Positions 1 through 5,773 of a DNA stretch of 5,773 nt are shown in pieces. The stretch's first letter is position 1. Each line of letters begins with the position of its first letter. Both the position numbers and the translations under genes were made by a program. Under the pieces are notes generated by a model, which saw nothing but the letters and a program-made list of their open reading frames with translations, ran no database searches and was not told the DNA's origin. Source of the stretch: Reyranella sp. (GTDB taxonomy: Bacteria > Pseudomonadota > Alphaproteobacteria > Reyranellales > Reyranellaceae); assembly GCA_016780605.1 (NCBI GenBank), contig JADHLS010000397.1:1-5773 (forward strand), in the 5' to 3' direction.

Positions 1-121
1 TCATTCCCGCGGCATCGTGCTGCCGCTCTCCAAGAGCAAGCCGCCGGTCGCCGTGACCGCACCGCCGCCGGCACACATGATCGAGGCCCTGCGGCTTTGT
101 GGTTTCACTCCCGAGCTCTGA
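1..121 (+). CDS. C-terminal end of an unidentified protein (partial)
   Basis: An open frame runs from the left edge (first full codon at base 2) to a TGA at 119-121 and encodes the last 39 residues of a protein, ending in GFTPEL. The tail has a proline-rich stretch (about residues 14-24 of the visible part, including APPPAH) followed by a short amphipathic segment, MIEALRLCGF. I do not recognise the family from so short a piece. It is the only gene read left to right here. Its stop lies inside the end of the opposing GNAT-like gene, so the two converge with a 17-bp overlap. The frame could be fortuitous, but codon use (mostly G or C in third position) and the lack of any other gene before base 105 support it. 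Confidence 0.6.
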   Translation, partial: HSRGIVLPLSKSKPPVAVTAPPPAHMIEALRLCGFTPEL

Positions 122-764
122 CCCAGACGCGCAGCGGATCGCCGATCTCGAAGCCGGCATCGAGGGCGGCCGCAAGCTCGTTGCCCGATTCGTAGCCGAC
201 CAGCGGCAGTCGCGGGAACGCCTGCGAGGACAGGAGGATCAGGGAGCGCCAGACCGCGATGGCGTCCGCCGCCTCGGCGACGACATTGGAGAGTCCGACC
301 ACGCCATCGCTGCGGTAGAGCATGCCGCCTGCGACCGCGCGAAAGCCGCGGCGTCCCGTGAACTTCGCGAAGCCCGGATCGCCGAACGGCCAGCTGCCGC
401 CGCTAGTCTCGCGCTGCCAACCGATATCCGATGTGGCGTCACCCATCGGCATGGCGCATCGGATCCACGAGGCTTCCAGCAGCACCTCGAAGCCGCGCCG
501 CGAGAGATCGAGCTGGTTGAAACTGTCCTTCACCGCCCAGCGCCCCGGCAGGTTCGACTTCGTCAGGATGTCGATCGTGCCGAGCTGCTCCTGGCGTGCA
601 GTCTCATCGTGCGCCAGCGTCACGGCGTTGGGATAGAAGCGTGGTACGGCCTCGGCGTTGACCCAGGCGTGCGGCAAGAACGTTCCCGGCTTGCCGTGCG
701 CGCGGCAGACCGCATCGCACCAGCGCGCGTTGTTGTGGGCGGCGGCTCGCGTCCAGTCCTTCAG
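105..764 (-). CDS. GNAT-like (acetyltransferase-fold) protein of unknown substrate, probable CTG start
   Basis: A 219-residue protein if read from the CTG at 764-762. The C-terminal half looks like the end of a GNAT acetyltransferase: a VVGLSNV strand (about 155-161), a WRSLILLSSQAF helix (172-183), then LPLVGYESGNELAAAL (187-201) and GFEIGDPLRVWVR (204-216). This resembles the GYE-x-G-x-x-L / GF-x-x-x-G-x-LRVW close of many acetyl-CoA-dependent N-acetyltransferases. The N-terminal half (WCDAVCRAHG, 15-24; VKDSF, 78-82) matches a type I recall only as hypothetical or GNAT-like. The acetyl-CoA loop is not clear, so activity is uncertain. No ATG or GTG lies in frame near the beginning. CTG is chosen because AGAGGAAG stands 7 bases upstream and the CTGA junction overlaps the permease stop. 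TTG at residue 30 (677-675) and GTG at residue 48 are later alternatives that would cut the conserved-looking N-terminus. Transcribed with the ABC genes; a role in that system is inference from coupling only. Confidence 0.75.
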   Translation of the reverse strand: MKDWTRAAAHNNARWCDAVCRAHGKPGTFLPHAWVNAEAVPRFYPNAVTLAHDETARQEQLGTIDILTKSNLPGRWAVKDSFNQLDLSRRGFEVLLEASWIRCAMPMGDATSDIGWQRETSGGSWPFGDPGFAKFTGRRGFRAVAGGMLYRSDGVVGLSNVVAEAADAIAVWRSLILLSSQAFPRLPLVGYESGNELAAALDAGFEIGDPLRVWVRARE

Positions 765-1744
765 GCGCGCACTTCCTCTCGCTGGAAGACCACGTAGGCT
801 GCGGCGAACACCACGATCATGCTGGCGATCAGGCCCGTCACCTGCGGCCAGATCAACAGCAGACTCTGGTCGAGCGGCAACGGCGCCTCGGGAATGGCGC
901 CGCGCATCTGGATCGGCAGCACGAAGCTCAAGGTCCGCGTCTCCGGATTGAGCAGACCCACCACCGCCTCGCTGAACAGCGTGCCCGGCGACAGGCGCTG
1001 CAGGGCGAGGCCCAGCTCCTGCAGGGAGGTGTACTGGTCGATGCTCGTGATCTGCGTCGGGGCGAAGCCCAGGGTGATCGCCGAGGCGATCATCGGCCAC
1101 AGGATCAGGAAGAAGAGCCAAAGGCCCAGCGCACAGAGCGCCGATGTCGCCGTCGAGCGGAAGATCACCGAGAAGAACATCGATACCGCGAGCCAGACGC
1201 CGCCATAAGCGATGGCGACGATGAGGAAGCCGACGCCGCGCGCCACCTCGACACCGCGCGGCGGCAGGCCGAGCAGCAGCAGCCCGGACCCCAGCACGAT
1301 CAGCCACAGCGCCACCAGCGCCACCGCGAGCGTGGCGAGCCCGCCCAGGAATTTCCCAAGCAGCAAGGCGTCGCGATAGATCGGCTGCGATAGCACGCGC
1401 GACAGCGTCCGGCGGTTGAACTCGCTGTTGACCGAATCGAAACCGAGACCGATCGCCATCAGCGGGATAACGAAGTTGAGCGCCACGATGAACGAGAGCC
1501 CGACCCGCTCCGGCGCGACCGTGAAGATGCGCAGGAACAGATACGGGTCGGAGATCACGACATTGCGCAGATCCTGCAGGGCGAACGCCACCGGCAGCGC
1601 GCCGAAGGCGATGACGAACAACGTCAGCACCGACATGCGCACGCTGCTGAGATGGTCGGACAGCTCCTTCATGAACACCGGTCCCAGCCCGGTGAAGGGC
1701 GAACCGGCGCGGCGCAGTGCACCATGAGCAGCACTAGGCGGCAT
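761..1744 (-). CDS. ABC-2 type transporter permease (NosY-like)
   Basis: A 327-residue inner-membrane protein, the membrane-spanning partner of the ATPase encoded just upstream. About six hydrophobic helices are visible, near residues 37-57, 81-102, 131-160, 170-194, 200-226 and 294-320. The first cytoplasmic loop holds [20 protein letters not shown] (102-121) followed by R124 and GK (130-131), the E...tL..lLs.P..R...l.GK pattern typical of NosY and other ABC-2 permeases, which contacts the ATPase. A large non-membrane section at about 227-292 includes an amphipathic stretch ([17 protein letters not shown], 241-257) and would face the periplasm in a six-helix model. The ATG at 1744 is preferred because a perfect AGGAGG stands 6 bases before it; the gene overlaps the ATPase end by 11 bases, so translation is coupled. 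A later start at M25 is possible. Export rather than import is expected for this class, as no periplasmic binding protein of the import type is present; the substrate is unknown. Confidence 0.9.
   Translation of the reverse strand: MPPSAAHGALRRAGSPFTGLGPVFMKELSDHLSSVRMSVLTLFVIAFGALPVAFALQDLRNVVISDPYLFLRIFTVAPERVGLSFIVALNFVIPLMAIGLGFDSVNSEFNRRTLSRVLSQPIYRDALLLGKFLGGLATLAVALVALWLIVLGSGLLLLGLPPRGVEVARGVGFLIVAIAYGGVWLAVSMFFSVIFRSTATSALCALGLWLFFLILWPMIASAITLGFAPTQITSIDQYTSLQELGLALQRLSPGTLFSEAVVGLLNPETRTLSFVLPIQMRGAIPEAPLPLDQSLLLIWPQVTGLIASMIVVFAAAYVVFQREEVRA
772..779 (-). promoter_or_regulatory. Ribosome binding site for the CTG-started gene
   Basis: On the - strand this reads AGAGGAAG, a good Shine-Dalgarno match lying 7 bases upstream of the CTG at 764-762 and inside the last codons of the permease gene. 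It is the main sequence support for initiation at CTG, because no ATG, GTG or TTG follows at a suitable distance. Confidence 0.5.
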
Positions 1745-2669
1745 GGCGCGCCTCCTGAAAGTAACGCGTATAGACCTCCTCGAGGCTGGGCTGCAGGTCG
1801 GCGAGGCGCGTCAGCGAGCCGCCGGCGGAAACGATGCGTTGCGCGGCGGCGGCACGCACGTCGCGATCGGCGGTCACGCGCCACGCGTCTCCTTCAGCCG
1901 CAACGTTTTGCACCCCCTCGATGCCCCGCAGGGCCGCGGCGACATCGGTGCCGGTCGCCTCGACCAGAATCGGATGGCCCGCCCCCAGCACCTGGTTGGC
2001 GAGCTGCACCACCGTACCCATGAGCGCGATCTTGCCCTTGTTGAACAGGGCCACGCGATCACAGACGCTCTGCACGCGGTCGAGCAGATGCGAGCTCAGC
2101 AGCACGGCGACCCCGCTGCGCTTCAGGCCGCGGATCATCTCCAGCAGCTCGAAGGTGGCGTGTGGATCGAGGCCGGAGGTCGGCTCGTCGAGGATCGCGA
2201 CCTCGGCCTGCTTCATGACGATCTCGGCGATGCCCAGCCGCTGGCGCATGCCGCGCGAGAAGGTGGCGACGCGCTTGTCGGCGACGTCGGCGAGCGTCAC
2301 GCTCTCCAGCGCCTCCATGATCCGCCGCCCGGACTGCGAGCGCGGAATGGCAAGCAGCCGCGCCGTGTAGGCGAGGTTCTCGCGCGCCGTCAGGTGATCG
2401 TAGAAACCCACCGCGTCGGGCAGGTAGCCGACGCGACGCTTGACTTCGAGTGGCTCGCGCACCGGGTTGAAGCCCAGCACGTTCACCGTTCCGCCGCTGA
2501 TCTCGCTGAGACCCAGCATCATCAGGATGGTCGTGGTCTTGCCCGCGCCGTTCGGCCCGAGCAGCCCGAAGATCTCACCGCGCTGGATGTCGAGATCGAT
2601 GGCGTCGACCGCGCGCTGGCTGCCGTAGAGCTTCAGCAGCCCGCGTGCCTCGATGACGTTCTCGGCCAT
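1734..2669 (-). CDS. ABC transporter ATP-binding protein (NosF/CcmA-like)
   Basis: A 311-residue cytoplasmic ATPase that would power the permease encoded next to it. All nucleotide-binding motifs are present: A-loop Tyr at 15, Walker [10 protein letters not shown] (38-46), the Q-loop region YLPD (82-85), signature FSRGMRQRL (137-145), Walker B VAILDEP (157-163), D-loop SGLD (165-168) and the H-loop SSH with H194. The Q-loop glutamine is Asp85 and the signature is SRGM rather than SGGQ; both are usual in the NosF/CcmA branch with ABC-2 permeases and do not suggest loss of activity. Residues from about 230 form the alpha/beta C-terminal extension typical of this branch, ending in [10 protein letters not shown]. 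The start at 2669 gives the normal N-terminus ([12 protein letters not shown]) but has only a weak ribosome site; it lies 14 bases after the stop of the NEW3 gene, so coupling is likely. The upstream continuation of this open frame beyond 2669 is the shadow of the NEW3 gene. Confidence 0.95.
   Translation of the reverse strand: MAENVIEARGLLKLYGSQRAVDAIDLDIQRGEIFGLLGPNGAGKTTTILMMLGLSEISGGTVNVLGFNPVREPLEVKRRVGYLPDAVGFYDHLTARENLAYTARLLAIPRSQSGRRIMEALESVTLADVADKRVATFSRGMRQRLGIAEIVMKQAEVAILDEPTSGLDPHATFELLEMIRGLKRSGVAVLLSSHLLDRVQSVCDRVALFNKGKIALMGTVVQLANQVLGAGHPILVEATGTDVAAALRGIEGVQNVAAEGDAWRVTADRDVRAAAAQRIVSAGGSLTRLADLQPSLEEVYTRYFQEARHAA
1751..1756 (-). promoter_or_regulatory. Perfect Shine-Dalgarno for the permease start
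   Basis: The - strand reads AGGAGG here, six bases before the ATG at 1744-1742. It lies within the last codons of the ATPase gene (the QEA of its C-terminus) and fixes the permease start despite the 11-base gene overlap. Confidence 0.75.
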
Positions 2670-2683
2670 GTCCCGAGCCCGGC

Positions 2684-3850
2684 CTAGCGCCGTCCGAAGC
2701 GCGCGACCGCGCCCAGCAGCACCAGCAGAGCAACCGCGATGATGCCGATGCCGACGGCGCCCCACAGGGTCGAGGTGGTGACGGTGATGCGGAAGTCGGC
2801 CGACGCCGTCTCGCCGCGACCGTTGGCGCGGAACGAGGCGACGTAGTCGCCGGCGATCGCCTTGTCGGCCGGCGTCACCGTCACCTGCACCTCTTTCTTC
2901 TCGTTGGGCGCGATGCTCGGAATGGTCTTGGGATTGAACTCGACCTTCCAGCTGGTCGGCACGGTCCCCGACATCTCGACTTCCTCGATCGGCGCCGTGC
3001 CGTCGTTGGAGAGCACGAGCGTGAAGGTCGAGGGCTTGCCGACCTCGGCCTCGCCGGAGAGGCGGCCGTCCTTGGTCGACAGCGCCAGGCGGCCCTGCCC
3101 GCTCACCTGCAGCACCAGCCGCTGCTCGGCGGTGGCGCCCTCGGCGGCAACCCGAACGACGACGGGATAGTCGCCCGCCTTCACATCGCGCGGCGGCGTC
3201 ACCTTGACCTTGATGTCCTTGGTCTGGCCCGCCTCGACCGGAATCGAGCTGATCTCGTTGGAGCCGAAGCCATCGGTGAAGGTGGTCTGGAAGTTGGCCG
3301 GAGCCTGGGCCGACAGCGCCACGGTCAGGTCCTTGCCGCTGTCGTTGCCGACGGTGACCGTATACTCGAACGTGGAACGCGGCGTGCCGCGCAGCGAGGG
3401 CAGACGCGACTTGATGCTGAGCTTGGCCGGCGCCTCGTTGGCGACCGTCAGCGTCAGCACCAGATCGGGCGCCTGCATCAGAATGCCTTTGGCGCTGACC
3501 GTGATCTTGTGCGAGCCCGGCTGCGCATCCTTCGGCACATCGACGCGCAGCTGAAGGGCCACATCCTGGTTCACGCCCGGCATCGCCGAGGCCACCGTCT
3601 GGCCGGCGCCCAGCAGGTCGATCTTCCATCCGGCGGGCGCGCCGCTCACCGACAACGCCACCGGCTCGGGCGGCAGTCCGGCATTGTTCAGCTTCATGCG
3701 GATGGTGGTGACCTCGCCCGCCCGCACCGTCTGCGACGGATAGTCCGTCATCAGGAACAGGCCCTTGGGCGTGTCGGCCGCCTGGGCATAGCCCGTCGCC
3801 GTGCTTGTGATGGCGAGGATCAGGGCGAACAGGGCAATCAGGCAACGCAT
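2684..3850 (-). CDS. NEW3-domain periplasmic protein with C-terminal membrane anchor (COG1470-like)
   Basis: A 388-residue exported protein. Residues 1-24 form a Sec signal peptide with a likely AQA|AD cleavage site. The mature part consists of three Ig-like beta-sandwich modules of about 110 residues, at about 27-137, 140-250 and 252-358. Each has the NEW3 hallmarks: a strand with AG or G-P before an extended segment ([43 protein letters not shown]), an aromatic W or F in the AP-x-x-W/F turn ([21 protein letters not shown]), and a closing VP/TP...A(G)DY or PGSH-type edge ([24 protein letters not shown]). Residues 362-382 form a single membrane helix followed by a short basic tail (RFGRR), so the modules sit in the periplasm. 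The start is supported by GGAGAG at 3863-3858, seven bases upstream. NEW3 proteins of this kind commonly lie next to ABC ATPase and ABC-2 permease genes, as here. It may bind or guide the exported substrate; this is inference. Confidence 0.92.
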   Translation of the reverse strand: MRCLIALFALILAITSTATGYAQAADTPKGLFLMTDYPSQTVRAGEVTTIRMKLNNAGLPPEPVALSVSGAPAGWKIDLLGAGQTVASAMPGVNQDVALQLRVDVPKDAQPGSHKITVSAKGILMQAPDLVLTLTVANEAPAKLSIKSRLPSLRGTPRSTFEYTVTVGNDSGKDLTVALSAQAPANFQTTFTDGFGSNEISSIPVEAGQTKDIKVKVTPPRDVKAGDYPVVVRVAAEGATAEQRLVLQVSGQGRLALSTKDGRLSGEAEVGKPSTFTLVLSNDGTAPIEEVEMSGTVPTSWKVEFNPKTIPSIAPNEKKEVQVTVTPADKAIAGDYVASFRANGRGETASADFRITVTTSTLWGAVGIGIIAVALLVLLGAVARFGRR

Positions 3851-3866
3851 CGTCGGACTCTCCGTG

Positions 3867-4484
3867 TCAGGCGGCCGCGCTGGGACGGGCCTTCATGCGG
3901 CCGTACCAGGCGGTGAGATTCTTGCAATCGGGCGACAGCGGCTGGCCCACCTGCCCCATGAAATCGACGAAAGCGAACAGCAGGATGTCGGCCATGGTGA
4001 GCTTGTCGCCGGCAATGAAGGGCTGCGCGCCCATCAAGGCATCGAGCCATTTAAGCTTGTCCTGCGCCGTGGCCTTCAGCCCATCGGCCGCCTCGGGAAT
4101 GACGCGGATGCGGTTCTCGAACAGCTTCAGTCCCTGCGAGAAGCGGAAACCGTTGGCCCCGGGCTCGACGATGTTGAGGTCGATGCGCCGCGTCCACATG
4201 CGGGTCTTGGCGCGCTCTTCGGGCGTGTCGCCGATCAGGGACGGCGTGTCCTTCTTCTTCTCGTCGATGTACTCGCAGATCGCCGTGATCTCGGCCAGCA
4301 CCGTGCCGTCATCGAGCTCCAGCGCCGGGCACTGGCCGGCCGGATTGACCTCGGTATTATAGGGGGCACGCCGGTTCTCGCCGCCCCGCAAATCGACTTC
4401 CACCTTGGGCACGTCGAATCCCTTCTCGGCCATGAACATGCGGACCATGCGCGGGTTGGGCCCGATCGAGTTGTAGAATTTCAT
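3867..4484 (-). CDS. Glutathione S-transferase, GTT2-like
   Basis: A 205-residue, full-length cytosolic GST. The N-terminal thioredoxin-fold domain (1 to about 77) shows the PNPRMVRMFMAEKG helix (9-22), NPAGQCPALELDDG (47-60) with the cis-proline at P53, and LAEITAICEYID (63-74). The all-helical C-terminal domain (about 87-205) carries the folding N-cap box in AGDKLTMADILLF (158-170; T163 and D166). The family conjugates glutathione to electrophiles or reduces peroxides; no substrate can be assigned. One oddity: the usual E-S pair that holds the gamma-glutamyl group is E65-I66, so the serine is missing. The ATG at 4484 has a strong GGGAGGAG ribosome site (4496-4489). The stop is 16 bases before the NEW3 gene, so it could lead that transcript, although a functional link is unproven. 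Confidence 0.93.
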   Translation of the reverse strand: MKFYNSIGPNPRMVRMFMAEKGFDVPKVEVDLRGGENRRAPYNTEVNPAGQCPALELDDGTVLAEITAICEYIDEKKKDTPSLIGDTPEERAKTRMWTRRIDLNIVEPGANGFRFSQGLKLFENRIRVIPEAADGLKATAQDKLKWLDALMGAQPFIAGDKLTMADILLFAFVDFMGQVGQPLSPDCKNLTAWYGRMKARPSAAA

Positions 4485-4524
4485 TTGTCTCCTCCCATTT
4501 TTTCGTGGCCTGGGCGGCGCAAGC

Positions 4525-4552
4525 GCTATCAAATCGCCCGGCTTGCGGTCAA
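4525..4552 (-). promoter_or_regulatory. Candidate sigma-70 type promoter for the GST-NEW3-ABC unit
   Basis: On the - strand, TTGACC (4552-4547) is a 5 of 6 match to the -35 element. After a 16-base spacer comes GATAGC (4530-4525), only a 3 of 6 match to the -10 element. Transcription would start near 4518, leaving about 34 untranslated bases before the GST ATG, which carries a strong ribosome site. The pair lies in the only sizeable gap upstream of the five-gene run. The short inverted repeat TGGCCTG (4506-4512) and CAGGCCA (4553-4559) brackets it. Assigned by eye only. Confidence 0.35.
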
Positions 4553-4589
4553 CAGGCCAGGGCGTCCCGTCAGCGCCAAGACCGCACCG

Positions 4590-4694
4590 CCTCACCTGAG
4601 GAGCGCCGCGTCGCGGCGCGTCTCGAAGGGTGGCAACAGCACGACTGGCTCCCACCCTTCGAGACGGGCGCTTCGCGCCCTCCTCAGGGTGAGG
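4590..4694. repeat. Nested, cloverleaf-like palindromic repeat (REP-type) in the dehydrogenase-GST gap
   Basis: A 105-bp imperfect palindrome. The outer arms 4590-4603 and 4680-4694 (CCTCACC-TGAGGAG against its complement, one bulged base) pair. The inner arms 4619-4633 and 4652-4666 (CGTCTCGAAGGGTGG and its exact complement, 15 bp) pair around an 18-base loop, 4634-4651. Between outer and inner arm each side carries its own small hairpin: 4603-4619, GCGCCGC with loop GTC, and 4666-4680, GGGCGC with loop TTC. The outer stem, inner stem and two side hairpins can therefore form a four-armed cloverleaf. I recall dispersed CCTCA...TGAGG / GTCTCGAAGG repeats of this form in many alphaproteobacterial genomes; here two units stand head to head. 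It begins 11 bases beyond the dehydrogenase stop. No T-run follows on the - strand, so it is not a standard terminator, although it could stabilise the 3' end of the mRNA or weaken read-through. Confidence 0.85.
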
Positions 4695-4705
4695 TGTTTC
4701 TTTCG

Positions 4706-5725
4706 TCAGCGCCATGGTTCCACCAAAATCTTGGTGTGGCGCTCGGGATTGGCGAGTTCGGTGAAGGCGTCCTTGACCCCTGCGAGCCCGACCTTGCCGG
4801 TAATCAGGGACTGGGCGTCGACCTGGCCGTCGGCCAGCAGGCGAAGGCACCAGTCGAATTCCTCCGGCGTGTAGCCCAGCACGAACTGCAGGCTGAGCTC
4901 CTTGACGATGCCGAAGAACGGCTCGAGGCGGTCGGTCTCCATGCAGACGCCGGCGACGACGATGCGCGCATCGCGCGGTGCGGCCTCGAAGATGCCCTGC
5001 AGAAGGCCCGGCACCCCGACGCACTCGAAGATGACGGCGCGACGGCCAACCGGCAGCTTGGCATAGGGTGTCTCCTGCGCCGGATCGATCACGATGTCGG
5101 CGCCCATCTTGACGGCGAGCTCGCGCCGCTTGGGCGAGAAGTCGGCGGCGATGATCGGCCGAACTCCCTTCAGCCGGAGCCCGACGATGGCCGCGAGCCC
5201 GACCGGCCCGCAGCCGACGACCAGGGCGACGTCGTCGTCCTTCAGCGCCGCCTTCTCGACGGCATGGATGCCGACGGCAAGTGGCTCGGTGAGCGCCGCA
5301 TGCTCGGCCGACAGGCCGTTGGGCACCTCGAGCAGCAGCGGCGCCGCGAGCACCATACGCTCGGCATAGCCGCCCGGATAGTCGTTGGAATAGCCGATGG
5401 TGGTGCGCGCCTCGCCGAGCGGCATGACGGGCATGGAGACGGCGCGCGTGCCCGCCGGCAGGCGGCGCTCGGTGCCCGGGCCGTAATCCAGCACCTCGCA
5501 GCAGAACTCGTGACCGAACACCACGTCGCGCGACAGGTCCATGGGGATGCGGCCCGACACGCGCTGCGACATCTCCACCATGCGCGGCGCGTGCTTGGCC
5601 GCGTGGAGATCCGAGCCGCAGATGCCGCAGGTCAGCGTCTTCACCAGCACCTGCCCTGTCGCGGGCTTCGGCTCGGGGATATCGCCGACAACGATGTCGC
5701 CGCCGCGGAACACAGCCGCCTTCAT
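4706..5725 (-). CDS. Zinc-type alcohol dehydrogenase, MDR superfamily
   Basis: A 339-residue medium-chain dehydrogenase/reductase, full length. The N-terminal GroES-like catalytic domain carries the expected zinc site: C36 in CGICGSDLH (33-41), H72-E73 in FGHEF (70-74) and E147 in TEPLAVGIH (146-154), the Glu-type third ligand position. The four-cysteine structural-zinc lobe found in classical alcohol dehydrogenases is absent; that section (about 85-115) has no Cys. The Rossmann domain begins at VVGCGPVGLAAI (169-180) with the GxGxxG glycines, and the second strand ends in an acidic residue (AADFS, D195), favouring NAD over NADP. Substrate is probably an alcohol or polyol, but it cannot be specified. 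The ATG at 5725 overlaps the stop of the upstream gene in an ATGA junction and has GGGAG eight bases before it, so both belong to one operon. The palindromic repeat lies just after its stop. Confidence 0.93.
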   Translation of the reverse strand: MKAAVFRGGDIVVGDIPEPKPATGQVLVKTLTCGICGSDLHAAKHAPRMVEMSQRVSGRIPMDLSRDVVFGHEFCCEVLDYGPGTERRLPAGTRAVSMPVMPLGEARTTIGYSNDYPGGYAERMVLAAPLLLEVPNGLSAEHAALTEPLAVGIHAVEKAALKDDDVALVVGCGPVGLAAIVGLRLKGVRPIIAADFSPKRRELAVKMGADIVIDPAQETPYAKLPVGRRAVIFECVGVPGLLQGIFEAAPRDARIVVAGVCMETDRLEPFFGIVKELSLQFVLGYTPEEFDWCLRLLADGQVDAQSLITGKVGLAGVKDAFTELANPERHTKILVEPWR

Positions 5726-5773
5726 TTAATGAACTCCCGCGTGGTCAGGAGGAAATCGTTCAGCCGGTCATGG
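5722..5773 (-). CDS. C-terminal end of an unidentified gene upstream of the dehydrogenase (partial)
   Basis: From the right edge an open frame on the - strand reads HDRLNDFLLTTREFIK and stops at TGA 5724-5722. The stop overlaps the dehydrogenase start in ATGA, the usual sign of two co-translated genes. Sixteen residues are too few to name a family. The ending is charged and helical in character. It is probably a partner of the dehydrogenase in the same pathway; that is inference from the junction alone. Confidence 0.6.
   Translation of the reverse strand, partial: HDRLNDFLLTTREFIK

Larger units (their letters stand above)
4485..4705. other. Intergenic region between dehydrogenase and GST genes
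   Basis: The only non-coding stretch of note in the window, 221 bp. From right to left it holds the 105-bp palindrome (4694-4590), a spacer with no recognisable element (4589-4561), the candidate promoter with its flanking short inverted repeat (4559-4506), an A-rich run on the - strand (4504-4497) and the GST ribosome site (4496-4489). I see no open frame of coding character in it. Confidence 0.8.

Noticed and set aside
147..164. Small hairpin CTCGA/TCGAG near the convergent gene ends
   Set aside because: A five-base stem inside coding sequence with no following T-run; too weak to call a terminator.
765..1307. Long upstream extension of the GNAT-like reading frame to an ATG at 1307
   Set aside because: It lies entirely within the permease gene in another frame and its translation is Ala/Arg/Asp-rich without protein-like features; the permease frame has clear membrane helices and family motifs.
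1743..2687. Long + strand open frame opposite the ATPase (314 codons)
   Set aside because: An antisense frame typical of GC-rich coding DNA; its translation has no recognisable domain, while the - strand carries all ABC motifs.
2670..3845. Long upstream extension of the ATPase reading frame to 3845
   Set aside because: It is the shadow of the NEW3 gene in a different frame, with low-complexity R/G/A/Q/D content; the ATPase has its normal N-terminus at 2669.
4590..4694. The large palindrome as a rho-independent terminator
   Set aside because: No run of T follows it on either strand in the transcription direction, and its nested structure fits a REP-type repeat better.
4485..5024. Upstream extension of the GST frame to 5024
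   Set aside because: It crosses the palindrome and runs into the dehydrogenase gene out of frame; the GST starts naturally at 4484 with a strong ribosome site.

Overview
The window is high-GC, tightly packed bacterial DNA whose gene styles (NEW3/NosF/NosY-like export cluster, GTT2-like glutathione transferase, a CCTCA...TGAGG palindromic repeat) suggest an alphaproteobacterium, probably rhizobial or rhodospirillal. This placement rests on recalled gene and repeat styles, not on a marker gene.

Layout: a + strand gene ends at 121. Everything else lies on the - strand and is read from right to left. The order is: the last 16 codons of an unidentified gene (5773-5722); a zinc-type MDR dehydrogenase (5725-4706) overlapping it in an ATGA junction; a 221-bp intergenic region (4705-4485) holding a large nested palindrome (4590-4694) and a plausible promoter; a glutathione S-transferase (4484-3867); a periplasmic, C-terminally anchored NEW3-domain protein (3850-2684); an ABC ATPase (2669-1734); an ABC-2 type permease (1744-761); and a GNAT-like protein that appears to start with CTG (764-105). 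The last gene meets the + strand gene tail to tail with a 17-bp overlap.

Function: the NEW3 protein, ATPase and six-helix permease form a three-part ABC system in the NosF/NosY style. A plausible arrangement is permease plus ATPase in the inner membrane and the Ig-like NEW3 protein facing the periplasm; no substrate can be read from the sequence. The GNAT-like gene is translationally coupled to the permease and may belong to the same unit. The GST sits 16 bp upstream and may share the transcript. The dehydrogenase belongs to a separate upstream unit, divided from the GST by the palindrome.

No tRNA, rRNA, CRISPR array, insertion sequence or phage gene was seen. The most unusual items are the cloverleaf-like palindrome, the CTG start with its CTGA stop-start overlap, and the uncharacterised NEW3/ABC/GNAT-like cluster.
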